Of a stretch of 64,000 nucleotides of DNA, positions 16,174 to 25,994 are shown piece after piece. This DNA is from Vibrio sp. S17_S38 (GTDB taxonomy: Bacteria; Pseudomonadota; Gammaproteobacteria; Enterobacterales; Vibrionaceae), in the NCBI RefSeq assembly GCF_014694375.1, contig NZ_JAAUWW010000004.1:62001-126000 (forward strand), in the 5' to 3' direction. Below the pieces are notes generated by a model. That model was not told the origin of the DNA. It worked only from the letters and a program-made list of their open reading frames with translations, and made no database searches. Made by a program: the position numbers and the translations under genes. How positions within the stretch are numbered: the first letter of the stretch is position 1; each line of letters opens with the position of its first letter.

Positions 16174-17727
16174 CTACAAACCTAATTTTTTTCCCATTTT
16201 GTATAAGCTTCCTCTATTCATTTGTAAGAATTCCGCCGCTTTAGCCCACACACCACCACTTTGTTGCAGCGCATGTTCAATAAGTTGCTTTTGATATGTT
16301 TCAACGGCAGTGCGCATAGGAACGGATTCCATCGGTAATAGTGAAGATGTCACTTTCGATGATTTAACTTTTTTAGCTAAATTAACAGACTCCAGATCGC
16401 TATTAAAATGACGCCACTCTATTAACTCAGATTGTTCTTGCATGGCTCTAAGACCTGTTCTCATCAAGGCATGCTCAAGCTCCCGAACATTACCAAGCCA
16501 TTGTTGCTGTTCAAGTTTCTGTAAAGCAAAAGGATGAATATGCAACGTTTTTAATTGAAATTGAGTCCGAATTGTATCGAGGATATGGCCGATTAAAACC
16601 GGAATATCCCCTTCTCGTTCACGTAAGGGTGGCACATGAATGGGAAACACATTCAACCGATGAAATAAATCTGATCGAAAACGCCCTTCACTGACCTCTT
16701 TATCAAGATCCCGATTAGTCGCTGCAATAATACGCACATCAATCAAATTATTTTTATCCGCACCAACTCGTTGGACTTCACCTTGCTGGATCACTCGTAA
16801 CAATTTCGCTTGTAACAGTAATGGCAATTCACCAATTTCATCTAAGAAAATCGTCCCGCCATCGGCCAGTTCAAACTTACCCGCGCGATGAGAGTTAGCG
16901 CCTGTAAATGCACCTTTTACATGACCAAATAGCTCACTTTCCGCAATCGACTCTGGCAGTGCGGCACAGTTTACATACACCATAGGTTTATCAGAACGCA
17001 GACTTTGAGCGTGAACTTGATGCGCGACTAGCTCTTTCCCTGTCCCCGTCTCACCGCTGATAAGAACGGCATAATTAGATTTTGCTACCATCTTGATATT
17101 GTCTAATAAACGCTGAATTTGTGGGCTGATCCCAACCAGTTTTCCGCCACGATTTCGAGCCTCATCGATCAGTAATTGATTGATTGATTGTTGCTGATGA
17201 TTCGCTTTATTTAATGCTTCAAACAAACTGATATTACGCACTATCCCAGCGGCTAAAGTCGCAAACGTTTCTACTGTTGAATCTTCAATGTTATCAAAAG
17301 CCCCCGTTGCTTGGGCATCTAATGTTAATACCCCCACGAGTGTATCTTCTACATATAGGCTGCAACCCATACACGAATGCACATCAATTTTATGATTAGG
17401 ATCATCACTTAATAATCCATCAAATGGGTCAGGTAATTCCGAATGATTAGGAAAGCGTATAGGCGTCCGGCTCTGTAAAATCATCTCAAGTCGTGGATGG
17501 AGTTCAGGCAAAAAAGTACGTCCTAACACTTCATTAGATAATCCATTCATGGCAACAGGTACAAGATGGCGTTGTTGGTTTAAAATAAATAACGCACAAG
17601 CATCACAAGGTAAAATTTGCTGCAATGCGTCAATTAACTTTTGATAATGCTGAACCGTCGGTGTTCTCGCATTAAGCTCCAACGCAATTTGTAATAACAC
17701 ATGTTCAGATGATGTGTTTTTAACCAT
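16174..17727 (-). CDS. norR: Nitric-oxide-responsive sigma-54 activator NorR
   Basis: A 517-residue, three-domain regulator. The N-terminal GAF domain (about 1-175) contains aspartates, Cys119 and Asp137 positioned like the iron ligands of E. coli NorR. The central AAA+ domain has Walker A GETGTGKE (225-232), the sigma-54 contact loop GAFTGA (272-277) and Walker B GGTIFLDE (290-297). The C-terminal Fis-type HTH reads WAKAAEFLQMNRGSLYKMGKKL. NO binding to the GAF iron releases ATPase activity. Here it faces nnrS, which carries a sigma-54 promoter, instead of norVW as in E. coli. Confidence 0.9.
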   Translation of the reverse strand: MVKNTSSEHVLLQIALELNARTPTVQHYQKLIDALQQILPCDACALFILNQQRHLVPVAMNGLSNEVLGRTFLPELHPRLEMILQSRTPIRFPNHSELPDPFDGLLSDDPNHKIDVHSCMGCSLYVEDTLVGVLTLDAQATGAFDNIEDSTVETFATLAAGIVRNISLFEALNKANHQQQSINQLLIDEARNRGGKLVGISPQIQRLLDNIKMVAKSNYAVLISGETGTGKELVAHQVHAQSLRSDKPMVYVNCAALPESIAESELFGHVKGAFTGANSHRAGKFELADGGTIFLDEIGELPLLLQAKLLRVIQQGEVQRVGADKNNLIDVRIIAATNRDLDKEVSEGRFRSDLFHRLNVFPIHVPPLREREGDIPVLIGHILDTIRTQFQLKTLHIHPFALQKLEQQQWLGNVRELEHALMRTGLRAMQEQSELIEWRHFNSDLESVNLAKKVKSSKVTSSLLPMESVPMRTAVETYQKQLIEHALQQSGGVWAKAAEFLQMNRGSLYKMGKKLGL

Positions 17728-17815
17728 AAATGTTACTCATAAGTTAATAATAAATAAAGAAATAGATCGGTGATTTAAATCAGCAACACAAGAATAGTAT
17801 TAAAACTAACACGAC

Positions 17816-17832
17816 GATGTTTAAATAACATC
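17816..17832. promoter_or_regulatory. Palindromic operator upstream of nnrS (candidate NsrR site)
   Basis: GATGTTTAAATAACATC is a perfect 6-bp dyad (GATGTT/AACATC) with a 5-base A/T spacer, in the norR-nnrS intergenic region. It resembles the duplicated hcp-upstream repeat and the known NsrR type (A-ATG-...-CAT-T). NsrR binding is inferred. Confidence 0.5.
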
Positions 17833-17883
17833 ATAACATTATCAACAATAAAAATAATAACGTAAAATCAATATATTACATAT

Positions 17884-17899
17884 TGGCATGATTAATGCC
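17884..17899 (+). promoter_or_regulatory. Sigma-54 promoter of nnrS
   Basis: TGGCATGATTAATGCC has the invariant GG-N10-GC spacing of a -24/-12 promoter (GG 17885-17886, GC 17897-17898), about 58 bases before the nnrS start. With the NorR gene adjacent, NO-dependent activation of nnrS is likely. Confidence 0.68.
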
Positions 17900-17956
17900 T
17901 ACTATATTAGTATTAACTAACGGTACATCAAATTACTTTGCTAGGGATCTTCTTTA

Positions 17957-19159
17957 ATGATGAACATAACCGATAAAAACATCGAAGATAAAATTACGCC
18001 ACTATTACGGCTTGGCTTTCGACCTTTCTTTTTACTTGGTACGATTTACGCCCCACTTGCGATTGCGATTTGGGTTTATGCATTTCAGCATGGGCAACCA
18101 AGCCAACTACATGTTCCTGCGCTTTGGTGGCATGTCCATGAAATGATTTTTGGTTTTGCGATGGCGATTGTGGCGGGTTTCTTATTAACCGCTGTTCAGA
18201 ACTGGACTGGTGTTAATGGCACTAAAAGTACTCGATTAGGTATCATTGTTTTATTATGGATATTGCCGCGAGTGCTATTTTGGACGCCCACTCCATTGTG
18301 GATGATATCGATCATTGAAACGTTATTTCTTGCGGCGGTCGCGTATGAAATTTCATTTCGAGTCGTCAAGTCAAAAGGCTATCGTAATCTGATTTTCTTA
18401 CCATTCTTTGTACTTGCGATTGTGGCAAATTTTTCTGCATACGTCACGATTAAGGGCATGCCGCCTTTTCCTGCGATTGCCGTATGGGAAGCGATGATTT
18501 GGTGGTTTGTACTGTTGATTTCAATTATGGGTGGACGTGTGATTCCCTTTTTCACGGCTAAGCGCATGAATTTTGAAAAAGCTAATCCATTATTATGGCT
18601 CGATGCTGCGGCCAACACCCCACTTGTGTGTTTATTTATTTTAAGTTTCTTTCCTATTACCGCAGCGAGCATTAACCCAACATTGATGGTATTTACAGGC
18701 GTAATGCAATTTTCCCGCTTCTTACGGTGGAAACCTTGGACGACCTTTAAAGAACCATTAGTTTGGTCGCTGCACACTGCTTATGTCTGCATTCCTGTGG
18801 GATTATTGATCAAAGGTTTAGCATTACTGGGCATTCTCGATAATGGCTATTTTGTTTCACACAATATGATCCATGTGCTTGCCATTGGTGCGATTGGTGG
18901 TTTGATTTTGGCGATGATCACTCGAGTTACCATGGGACATACCGGACACGAAATCTACAAAGGCCCCGCAATGTGGCATGCGTTTTTAGCTATCGTACTA
19001 GCGGCAATCATTCGAGGTGTTGGTGTCGCATTTTGGCCAGAACACATGATGACGATGATCAATATTTCAGCGGCATTATGGATTTATGCTTTTGCTTTAT
19101 TTCTACTTAAATTTGGCCCAATGTTATGTAAACCAAGAGCCGATGGACACCCAGGTTAA
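17957..19159 (+). CDS. nnrS: NnrS family haem-copper membrane protein, NO resistance
   Basis: A 400-residue protein with about 12 hydrophobic segments and the NnrS signatures: LLRLGFRPFFLLG at the N-terminus, WWHVHEMIFGFA near 50, GGRVIPFFTA near 190, HVLAIGAIGG and TRVTMGHTGH near 310-330. NnrS proteins contain haem and copper and protect against nitrosative stress in Vibrio cholerae and Rhodobacter relatives. It starts at either of two tandem ATGs (17957 or 17960). A palindromic operator and a sigma-54 promoter precede it, with norR divergent. A hairpin follows the stop. Confidence 0.93.
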   Translation: MMNITDKNIEDKITPLLRLGFRPFFLLGTIYAPLAIAIWVYAFQHGQPSQLHVPALWWHVHEMIFGFAMAIVAGFLLTAVQNWTGVNGTKSTRLGIIVLLWILPRVLFWTPTPLWMISIIETLFLAAVAYEISFRVVKSKGYRNLIFLPFFVLAIVANFSAYVTIKGMPPFPAIAVWEAMIWWFVLLISIMGGRVIPFFTAKRMNFEKANPLLWLDAAANTPLVCLFILSFFPITAASINPTLMVFTGVMQFSRFLRWKPWTTFKEPLVWSLHTAYVCIPVGLLIKGLALLGILDNGYFVSHNMIHVLAIGAIGGLILAMITRVTMGHTGHEIYKGPAMWHAFLAIVLAAIIRGVGVAFWPEHMMTMINISAALWIYAFALFLLKFGPMLCKPRADGHPG

Positions 19160-19172
19160 AGTGTTCAAAGCG

Positions 19173-19205
19173 TTATCCCCCAATATGAATTTATTGGGGG
19201 CTTTA
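19173..19205. terminator. Hairpin between convergent nnrS and lrp-type gene
   Basis: A CCCCCAAT/ATTGGGGG stem with a loop of about 10 bases ends at the stop of the minus-strand regulator. The flanking T-tracts are short on both sides, so termination may be partial. Confidence 0.6.
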
Positions 19206-19643
19206 ACTACGATCTTTAGGGGAATCCATAACCACCAATGTCGTAATTGAATTTACCTGTGAAATCTCACCTAAAACATTAGAATGAAATTTTTTATAAC
19301 TACTTAAATCTTGAGTTTCAACTCTCAGTAAATATTCATTGCCACCCGTAATGTTATGACACTCCGTCACTTCTTTAGCTAACAACACCCGCTCCTCAAA
19401 ACCTTTTTGTGACTGCTGGCTATGGCTAGATAAACCAATGGTGACATAAGCGATAAACCCTACGCCTAGTTTTTCTGCATCCAAAATTGCTCGATAACCT
19501 TGAATCACACCACTTCGTTCTAGCTCTTGTACGCGGCGCAAAGTTGCGGAAGTCGATAAACCTATTCTTTCTGATAGCTCCACATTGGACAAGCGCCCAT
19601 GCAATTGAAGCTCTTGCAATATTCTGTCGTCAAACCTATCCAT
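19203..19643 (-). CDS. Lrp/AsnC-family transcriptional regulator
   Basis: A 146-residue protein with the family layout: N-terminal HTH (DDRILQELQLHGRLSNVELSERIGLSTSATLRRVQELE) and a C-terminal RAM ligand-binding fold with the GGNEYLLRV and SYKKFHSNVLGEI segments. It is divergent from a LysE/RhtB-type amino-acid exporter about 100 bases away, the common Lrp-exporter pair, so it probably senses an amino acid and controls that exporter. Confidence 0.88.
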   Translation of the reverse strand: MDRFDDRILQELQLHGRLSNVELSERIGLSTSATLRRVQELERSGVIQGYRAILDAEKLGVGFIAYVTIGLSSHSQQSQKGFEERVLLAKEVTECHNITGGNEYLLRVETQDLSSYKKFHSNVLGEISQVNSITTLVVMDSPKDRS

Positions 19644-19746
19644 AATTTAATTTTATTGCTCAATTAGAGTTAATAGCACATGAAATAGGCATAAAATTTA
19701 TCGAAAATACGCATAACATACAACACATAATCAGTCATTTATTGGA

Positions 19747-20343
19747 ATGAAATTAATGGAACTTCAACAATTGCTCGCTTTACTGACTTTTGTGTTGATT
19801 ACGACAATATCCCCAGGACCGAATAATATTATGGTCATGGCTTCTGGGGCTAACATCGGCTTCATGCGCACGATCCCACATATATTGGGCATCATATTTG
19901 GCTTTAGTTTCATGGTGATTATGGTTGGGATTGGATTAATGAGGGTGTTTAATTTTTATCCACTTCTTCATCATATTTTGAATGCGCTTTGTATCACTTA
20001 TCTTTTCTATTTAGCGTGGAAAATCGCGCAATCGAAATCTAATAATACTGATGAACAATATAAAGCGATGAGCTTTATCGCGGCAGCCAATTTTCAGTGG
20101 ATCAATCCAAAAGCTTGGACCATGGCAATAACCGCTGTCAGCGTTTACAACACCTCAGAAAATTGGCAAGGAGTATTATTCGTCTCATTAATGTTTGCTT
20201 TGATCAATGTTCCTTCAATGAGCTTATGGGCATTCGCAGGGCAAAAATTACAAGGATGGTTAAGTAATCCATTGAGGTTGAAATGGTTTAACTATTCAAT
20301 GGCGGGATTGCTTACTCTCTCCGTCATACCTATGGTCTTCTGA
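19747..20343 (+). CDS. LysE/RhtB-family amino-acid exporter
   Basis: A 198-residue membrane protein with six hydrophobic segments and the family motif TTISPGPNNIMVMASGAN near residue 20, plus NPKAW in the middle. These proteins export amino acids or derivatives through the inner membrane. Two in-frame ATGs (19747 and 19756) are possible. It faces an Lrp-type regulator and ends before a bidirectional terminator. Confidence 0.85.
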   Translation: MKLMELQQLLALLTFVLITTISPGPNNIMVMASGANIGFMRTIPHILGIIFGFSFMVIMVGIGLMRVFNFYPLLHHILNALCITYLFYLAWKIAQSKSNNTDEQYKAMSFIAAANFQWINPKAWTMAITAVSVYNTSENWQGVLFVSLMFALINVPSMSLWAFAGQKLQGWLSNPLRLKWFNYSMAGLLTLSVIPMVF

Positions 20344-20389
20344 TTTATTGATGTCTAATAAATCGATGGTATAAAAAAGATCAATAGCA

Positions 20390-20437
20390 TAAAAAAGATC
20401 GGTGACGTAATAACTTACCTCGACCGATCCTTTTTAT
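20390..20437. terminator. Bidirectional terminator between the LysE-type gene and helD
   Basis: A7/T5 tracts flank a GATCGGT/ACCGATC stem (20397-20403 and 20423-20429), serving convergent genes on both sides. Confidence 0.8.
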
Positions 20438-20449
20438 TCAAAAATATAA

Positions 20450-22597
20450 TTATCTTTTCTTCACATTAATTGGATATCGTCCTGCTTTTAACTCTTCAAC
20501 AAACACTGAAGGTTTCGCATTGTGTAGGATCCATACTTGCTCTTTAGCGCGGGTCATTGCGACATAAAACAACCGACGCTCTTCTGCAAATGGAAAATTA
20601 TCCCGACCCGACAATAACGCATCATGCAAATGCTGTTGACGTTCGACAGCAGGAAGTTGACCGTCATCTGCTGATACAATAATTACGTAATCCGCTTCTT
20701 GGCCTTTACTGGCATGACACGTTTTAAATTGTATATCGACATGCAAATGCTGCTTTTGTAATGTTTTTAACTCTTTCGGTTCATGGTAGTGGTTACGACC
20801 TAATACCAGTACCGTTTTACGTCTTGTAGTTTGTTTAACATTAAGTTCATCTAAAATAGTTTCAAGATGATGCATCGGAGCAACAGTGACCGCTTTTTGT
20901 GTTTGATGCTTATGACTGTTTAGATTTTTCGGTAATTGATACGGATTCGATTGTACAAAACGATTCGCCACATCACCGATTTGATTATTAAAACGGTAAG
21001 TTGTATCTAAATAATGAATTTGAGCATGAGGAAAACGCGTTTTAAAACCAGTGGTCAAATCAACATCTGCGCCCGCAAATCGATAAATCGCCTGCCAATC
21101 ATCCCCAACAGCAAATAACGAACATGGCTGAGTCAGTTTAGTCTGTTCTATTGTGATTTGATTACGCGTTCTTTGGCAGATTGCATCCAATAATTCTAAG
21201 CGGCTTGGTGAAATATCTTGATATTCATCCACCATTAAAAAATGCCATTTAGGCGTAAACTTACCTTGTTTAACATATTGAGTTGCCTTGAAAATCATAC
21301 TGTTAAAATCAATTTGATTGTCTTCTTTGAGCATTTTTTGCCATGCTTGGTACGCTGGCCATGCAAGCGTTAACTCACTACTTAATCGTGGGTAATCTTC
21401 GCGTTCAATTAATCGTTCTTGAAGCTCTTTTTTGCTGTTTTGCAATGAAGAAAGCTGATCAACTTGCTGCTCTAACCAGGCGAGTAATTTTGGGTTTTCA
21501 ACATGTGAACCGAGTTCTATATCACCACGTAAAAAAGCAATCGGCCATTCAGCTAGATGTTTCTGCCAACGTTTAAAGTTAGTTTCTGTCATCCAGTGCA
21601 TTTTCAACCATTGTGAGAACCATGCTGTTTTTTGAGCTGGCGTTGTTGCGAGTGGTGATATTTCGACGTCATTTCCTTCCACATGACGAATAATGCTTAA
21701 CCCTAATTGATGAAAGGTATGAACTTGAATTCGTTTTGCTTCATTACCCCACTTATCTTGTAAGCGTTGTTTCATTTCCTTAGCCGCTTCTCGCCCAAAA
21801 GCCACCATCAATATTTGATCAGCTGTCGCTTGAGCGCTTTGTAACAAGTAACCTACTTTCGCGGTGAGAACGCTTGTCTTTCCTGAGCCTGCTCCAGCTA
21901 AGATAAGTGTATGGTCATCATTGAGTAAAACGGCTTTTTGTTGCGATGGATTAAGTGGTGAACGTTCACATTGCTTGAAAAACTCACTCCATTCATTGGT
22001 TTGATTTTGGATCCATACTTGATTTCGTTGCTCAATCGATAATTCAGGATGCGTTAACCAACGTTTTAATCCGCCCATCACTAACATGCCCGCAGACAAC
22101 GATTCATGATCATCTTGTTCATTGATATTAGGAAAAATATGAATGATGTCTGATAGCTCTAATTCTTTTTTTCCTAAATCATCACAAATAGCGTTCATCC
22201 AATTATTAATGGCTGAATGCGTTAAATAATTAGGTTGATTCACTAGCTCTTGTAACTGTTTTAACCAAGATGGTAGCAATTCAGCGAGAGTATCGTTTTG
22301 ATCCTTTTGCCAATCACGGTATTCACTTACCGCTAATTTGGCAAAGTGCTGGCAATCTTGCCAAGGTAAACCTTGAACTAGCCACTGTAATTGATGATCG
22401 TCTTCTTGGTGAGCGTGAAAATATAAATTGCCCCACTTTAAACCTCGTTCAACCGTAATATCCCCATTCCATGCAGCAAAAGGAATTTGAACTTCATCGT
22501 TGGCGGACGATAACGTCACACATTGATCTTTCAATTCAACTTGATGATATTCATTTTGAATAAAAAACTGAGCCATTCGACTCGCACTTAACTGCAT
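20450..22597 (-). CDS. helD: DNA helicase IV (UvrD/Rep superfamily)
   Basis: A 715-residue superfamily 1A helicase, close to E. coli HelD (684). The roughly 220-residue N-terminal region is specific to helicase IV. The motor has the Q/Walker A region (LNPSQQKAVLL, ILAGAGSGKTSVL), Walker B (FLMVDEYQDIS), motif III/IV (FAVGDDWQAIYRFAGAD), motif V/VI (CHASKGQEADYVII and RRLFYVAMTRAKEQVWIL). It unwinds DNA 3'-5' and has a minor role in recombination repair. It stands alone, convergent with the exporter. Confidence 0.92.
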   Translation of the reverse strand: MQLSASRMAQFFIQNEYHQVELKDQCVTLSSANDEVQIPFAAWNGDITVERGLKWGNLYFHAHQEDDHQLQWLVQGLPWQDCQHFAKLAVSEYRDWQKDQNDTLAELLPSWLKQLQELVNQPNYLTHSAINNWMNAICDDLGKKELELSDIIHIFPNINEQDDHESLSAGMLVMGGLKRWLTHPELSIEQRNQVWIQNQTNEWSEFFKQCERSPLNPSQQKAVLLNDDHTLILAGAGSGKTSVLTAKVGYLLQSAQATADQILMVAFGREAAKEMKQRLQDKWGNEAKRIQVHTFHQLGLSIIRHVEGNDVEISPLATTPAQKTAWFSQWLKMHWMTETNFKRWQKHLAEWPIAFLRGDIELGSHVENPKLLAWLEQQVDQLSSLQNSKKELQERLIEREDYPRLSSELTLAWPAYQAWQKMLKEDNQIDFNSMIFKATQYVKQGKFTPKWHFLMVDEYQDISPSRLELLDAICQRTRNQITIEQTKLTQPCSLFAVGDDWQAIYRFAGADVDLTTGFKTRFPHAQIHYLDTTYRFNNQIGDVANRFVQSNPYQLPKNLNSHKHQTQKAVTVAPMHHLETILDELNVKQTTRRKTVLVLGRNHYHEPKELKTLQKQHLHVDIQFKTCHASKGQEADYVIIVSADDGQLPAVERQQHLHDALLSGRDNFPFAEERRLFYVAMTRAKEQVWILHNAKPSVFVEELKAGRYPINVKKR

Positions 22598-22800
22598 GGG
22601 GTTTCCTTCACTAAAATCGGCATATACAAGCTAAAACCACGACCTCTGATCGCTTTTGTCGTAAATAATACCAGTAAGCAGAATAAAATTGTTAAAAAAC
22701 ACTATTTTCATTATCTATGATCAAATTTCTACACTAGGGTTTATTGGATGAAAGCGCTATACTCAAAGCCATTAATATCATTAGGATTCTTTTGGATTTT

Positions 22801-25020
22801 ATGGTGCATACACTCAGTCAATTTCGTCATTATTGGTCGAATAAAACCATTAATTACTGCGTTCGTATTTTAATTGCTCTACTTGGGATCGTGCTGCCTT
22901 GTTGGTACTATCAGTTTACTCAAGAGATTACGCCATTAATTTTAGGCATCATCGCCGCCGCATTGGCCGAAACTGACGACAGCTTCACAGGGCGAATAAA
23001 AGCACTCTTTCTCACCTTTATTTGCTTCGCCATTGCCTCCTTTTCTATCGAGATTTTATTTCCATATCCTTTATTGTTCACCATAGGGCTTTTTACGAGT
23101 ACCTTTGGCTTCATTATGCTCGGTGCTATTGGTCCTCGCTATGCTAGCATTGCTTTTGGATCCTTATTATTAGCCATCTACACCATGCTCGGAATTCATA
23201 TCAGCACCGATATATGGACTCAGCCAATCTTGCTACTTATCGGGGCTGCTTGGTATTCACTCGTATCGATGGTGTGGCAAATTTTCTGGCCTATGCAACC
23301 AGTACAGCAAGGTTTAGCTAACGTTTTTGATGAGCTTGCTCAATATCTCGAGGGTAAAAGTGAGTTATTTCATCCTGTATTAGGATTAACGCCTCAACCT
23401 TATCGAATTTTAGAAACAAAGCTTAACTCCAATACTGTGAATGCACTTAACCAAGCTAAAACTACCTTATTAAATCGTTCTAAACGTGGGCATGTTGACG
23501 GCCCAAGCGATCGATATTTACAAGTATATTTCCTTGCTCAAGATATTCACGAACGCATCAGCTCTACCCATTATCGATATCAAGAATTGGCCGAACACTT
23601 TTCTCGTAGTGATGTTTTGTTTCGCTTTAAGCACCTTATACTGTCTCAAGCCAAAGCGTGCCGCGATATTTCAGAAGCATTAGAAACAGGATCACAATAT
23701 GTCTACGATGGTGACTCCATTCTCGCTTTAGATGAGCTACAAGCTTCAATGCAATATCTAAAAGATCAACAAAAACCAGAATGGAAGCTACCTTTAGCGC
23801 AGCTCTTTTATCTTTTTAATAACCTAGTCACGGTTGAAAAACAGTTGTCCAATGTGAGCAACCCTGATGCCACTAAAATTAGATTAGAAAATACCAGCGA
23901 TGAAGCCAATGATTACTCTTTACATGACACCACAGCTCACACCCCCAAAATCATGTGGCAACGGATCAGAAATAATCTCAATAAAGATTCAATGTTATTT
24001 CGCCATGCACTCAGAATGTCGATTGTTCTCACCATTGGCTACGGCATTATCAAAGGCTTTGATTTAGAACGTGGCTATTGGATCATGCTCACCAGCTTAT
24101 TCGTATGCCAACCCAACTTTAGTGCCACACGCCATAAACTTATCGCACGAGTGATTGGCACGATTGCAGGATTACTTGTCGGTGGAGCGTTATTAACCCT
24201 ATTCCCTTCACAAGAAAGCCAACTGGTTTTCTTAGTGGTCTCAGGGACATTGTTTTTCGCGTTTAGAATGAATAACTATGGCTCGGCCACCGCTTTTATC
24301 ACACTGCTGGTTTTATTTTGCTTCAACCAACTCGGCGAAGGATACGCTGTCATTTTACCTCGCTTAGTCGATACACTAATCGGTTGTATTCTGGCTGTAT
24401 TTGCAGTGCGTTATATATTACCCGATTGGGAAGCAAAGAAATTGCACCGGGTGATGTCTGAAGCGATTCACTCGAATAAAAATTATCTTGGGCAAATCAT
24501 AGGTCAATATCGAGTAGGTAAGCGTGATGATGTCAATTATCGTCTTGCTCGTCGTGTCGCGCATAATATGGATGCCACACTAAGTACCACCATCAGTAAC
24601 ATGCTGGCAGAACCGAATAAATATCGCAAAGCCACAGATGAAAGTTTCCGCTTCTTGACCTTAAATCATGCCATGTTGAGCTATATTTCAGCATTAGGTG
24701 CACATCGCAAGCGTATTGACGCTCAAGAAACACACCTATTGATATTAGAAGCGCATAAAGGCATTCACGATAATTTAGAGCGTTTAGAGCAGCATCTATT
24801 TACCCAGAATAACGATATAACCCCCGAATCCTTAAGTAGCGATTTGGACAAACGATTAAGTGAGTGGCGTGAAGGGGATGATGAATCTGTGCGCCTCATT
24901 TTACAGCAATTGCATTTAGTATATCGAATGCTGCCAGAGCTCTATTCTCTTGCCAATAAATTTGCAGTCAGAACACAAAGTAACTCAAATGAAAATTCGC
25001 CACCGCCTTCTACTGTATAA
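22801..25020 (+). CDS. yccS: YccS-type FUSC family inner-membrane protein
   Basis: I prefer the ATG at 22801 (739 residues; E. coli YccS about 720) over an in-frame TTG 57 bases upstream. Two clusters of hydrophobic segments (about residues 15-150 and 400-530) are each followed by a soluble helical part, as in the FUSC/ArAE family. Motifs in the second cluster are AIRMSI-like HALRMSIVLTIGYGIIKGFDLERGYWIMLTS and RLVDTLIGCILA. The family is associated with efflux of aromatic acids; the substrate here is unknown. It is first in an operon, followed 8 bases later by an HlyD-type lipoprotein and an ABC exporter, which suggests a combined export unit. Confidence 0.85.
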   Translation: MVHTLSQFRHYWSNKTINYCVRILIALLGIVLPCWYYQFTQEITPLILGIIAAALAETDDSFTGRIKALFLTFICFAIASFSIEILFPYPLLFTIGLFTSTFGFIMLGAIGPRYASIAFGSLLLAIYTMLGIHISTDIWTQPILLLIGAAWYSLVSMVWQIFWPMQPVQQGLANVFDELAQYLEGKSELFHPVLGLTPQPYRILETKLNSNTVNALNQAKTTLLNRSKRGHVDGPSDRYLQVYFLAQDIHERISSTHYRYQELAEHFSRSDVLFRFKHLILSQAKACRDISEALETGSQYVYDGDSILALDELQASMQYLKDQQKPEWKLPLAQLFYLFNNLVTVEKQLSNVSNPDATKIRLENTSDEANDYSLHDTTAHTPKIMWQRIRNNLNKDSMLFRHALRMSIVLTIGYGIIKGFDLERGYWIMLTSLFVCQPNFSATRHKLIARVIGTIAGLLVGGALLTLFPSQESQLVFLVVSGTLFFAFRMNNYGSATAFITLLVLFCFNQLGEGYAVILPRLVDTLIGCILAVFAVRYILPDWEAKKLHRVMSEAIHSNKNYLGQIIGQYRVGKRDDVNYRLARRVAHNMDATLSTTISNMLAEPNKYRKATDESFRFLTLNHAMLSYISALGAHRKRIDAQETHLLILEAHKGIHDNLERLEQHLFTQNNDITPESLSSDLDKRLSEWREGDDESVRLILQQLHLVYRMLPELYSLANKFAVRTQSNSNENSPPPSTV

Positions 25021-25028
25021 GGATCATT

Positions 25029-25994
25029 ATGAAATCCATTTATAACTATTTGAAAGCCAGTGCGGTATTAAGCATCGCTCTTATACTGGGCGGTTGTAAT
25101 TTTGGTTCTTCACCTTCCCAAGCTCTTGGCACTCTAGAACGTGATCGCATTGCACAAACGGCAGTGACCAATGAAGTGGTAATAGATTTACCGGTAAAGA
25201 AAGGCTCAATTGTAAAAAAAGGTACGGTATTAGTTCGCCTCGATAACACTTACCAAAAAGCACTCGTCAATAAAGCGCACGCTCAAGTCGCTCAAGCAAA
25301 AGCCAACTTAGATAAACTAAAGAAAGGCCCAAGAGAAGAAGATATTGCCGCGTCTAAAGCGAATGTTTCAGGCTCTAAGGCCAATTTAATAGATGCACAA
25401 GCTACTTATAAACGCCAACAAGCCTTAGTCAAACGCAAACTGGCCAGTCAATCTGATCTTGACCAAGCGCTTGCTACTCGTGACTCGGCTCAAGCAAAGC
25501 TCAATAGTGATCAAGAAAATCTCAACGCCTTACTTGCGGGCAATCGAGAAGAAGATATTCGCATAGCAAAAGCAGAGCTTAAAACTCAACGCGCACAACT
25601 TACCGCTGAGAATAAGAAACTCGAAGACTTAACCATCACCGCCAGCCGAGATGGAATTTTAGACAACCTACCGTGGAACCTAGGAGAACGTGTTACCGCA
25701 GGAAGTCCAGTTGCAATTTTACTCGCCAGCAAAGCGCCTTATGCTCGCGTCTATATTCCCGAACCAAAACGCGTCAATATTCATATCAATGACAATTTAA
25801 TGTTACATGTGGATGGCTTAGATAAAGCCATTAAAGGAAAAGTAACTTGGGTTTCAAGTGAACCGGCCTTTACACCTTACTATGCATTAAACCAAGAAGA
25901 TCGCGCTCATTTAATGTATTTAGCCGAAATTCAACTCCCCGATGATTATGCAAAACTGCCTTCAGGCATTCCGGTTCAAGTAGACTTACCATGA
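25029..25994 (+). CDS. HlyD-family membrane-fusion protein, lipid-anchored
   Basis: A 321-residue periplasmic adaptor. Instead of the usual membrane anchor it has a lipobox LILGGC (Cys23). Then come the first lipoyl half (VVIDLPVKKGSIVKKGTVLVRLD), a long alpha-helical hairpin (about 75-190) with two repeats of GPREEDI/GNREEDI, and the second lipoyl half plus beta-barrel (SRDGILDNLPWNLGERVTAGSPV). It resembles YbhG. It would bridge the ABC exporter to an outer-membrane channel. Start: ATG 8 bases after yccS with an AGGAT site. Confidence 0.88.
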   Translation: MKSIYNYLKASAVLSIALILGGCNFGSSPSQALGTLERDRIAQTAVTNEVVIDLPVKKGSIVKKGTVLVRLDNTYQKALVNKAHAQVAQAKANLDKLKKGPREEDIAASKANVSGSKANLIDAQATYKRQQALVKRKLASQSDLDQALATRDSAQAKLNSDQENLNALLAGNREEDIRIAKAELKTQRAQLTAENKKLEDLTITASRDGILDNLPWNLGERVTAGSPVAILLASKAPYARVYIPEPKRVNIHINDNLMLHVDGLDKAIKGKVTWVSSEPAFTPYYALNQEDRAHLMYLAEIQLPDDYAKLPSGIPVQVDLP

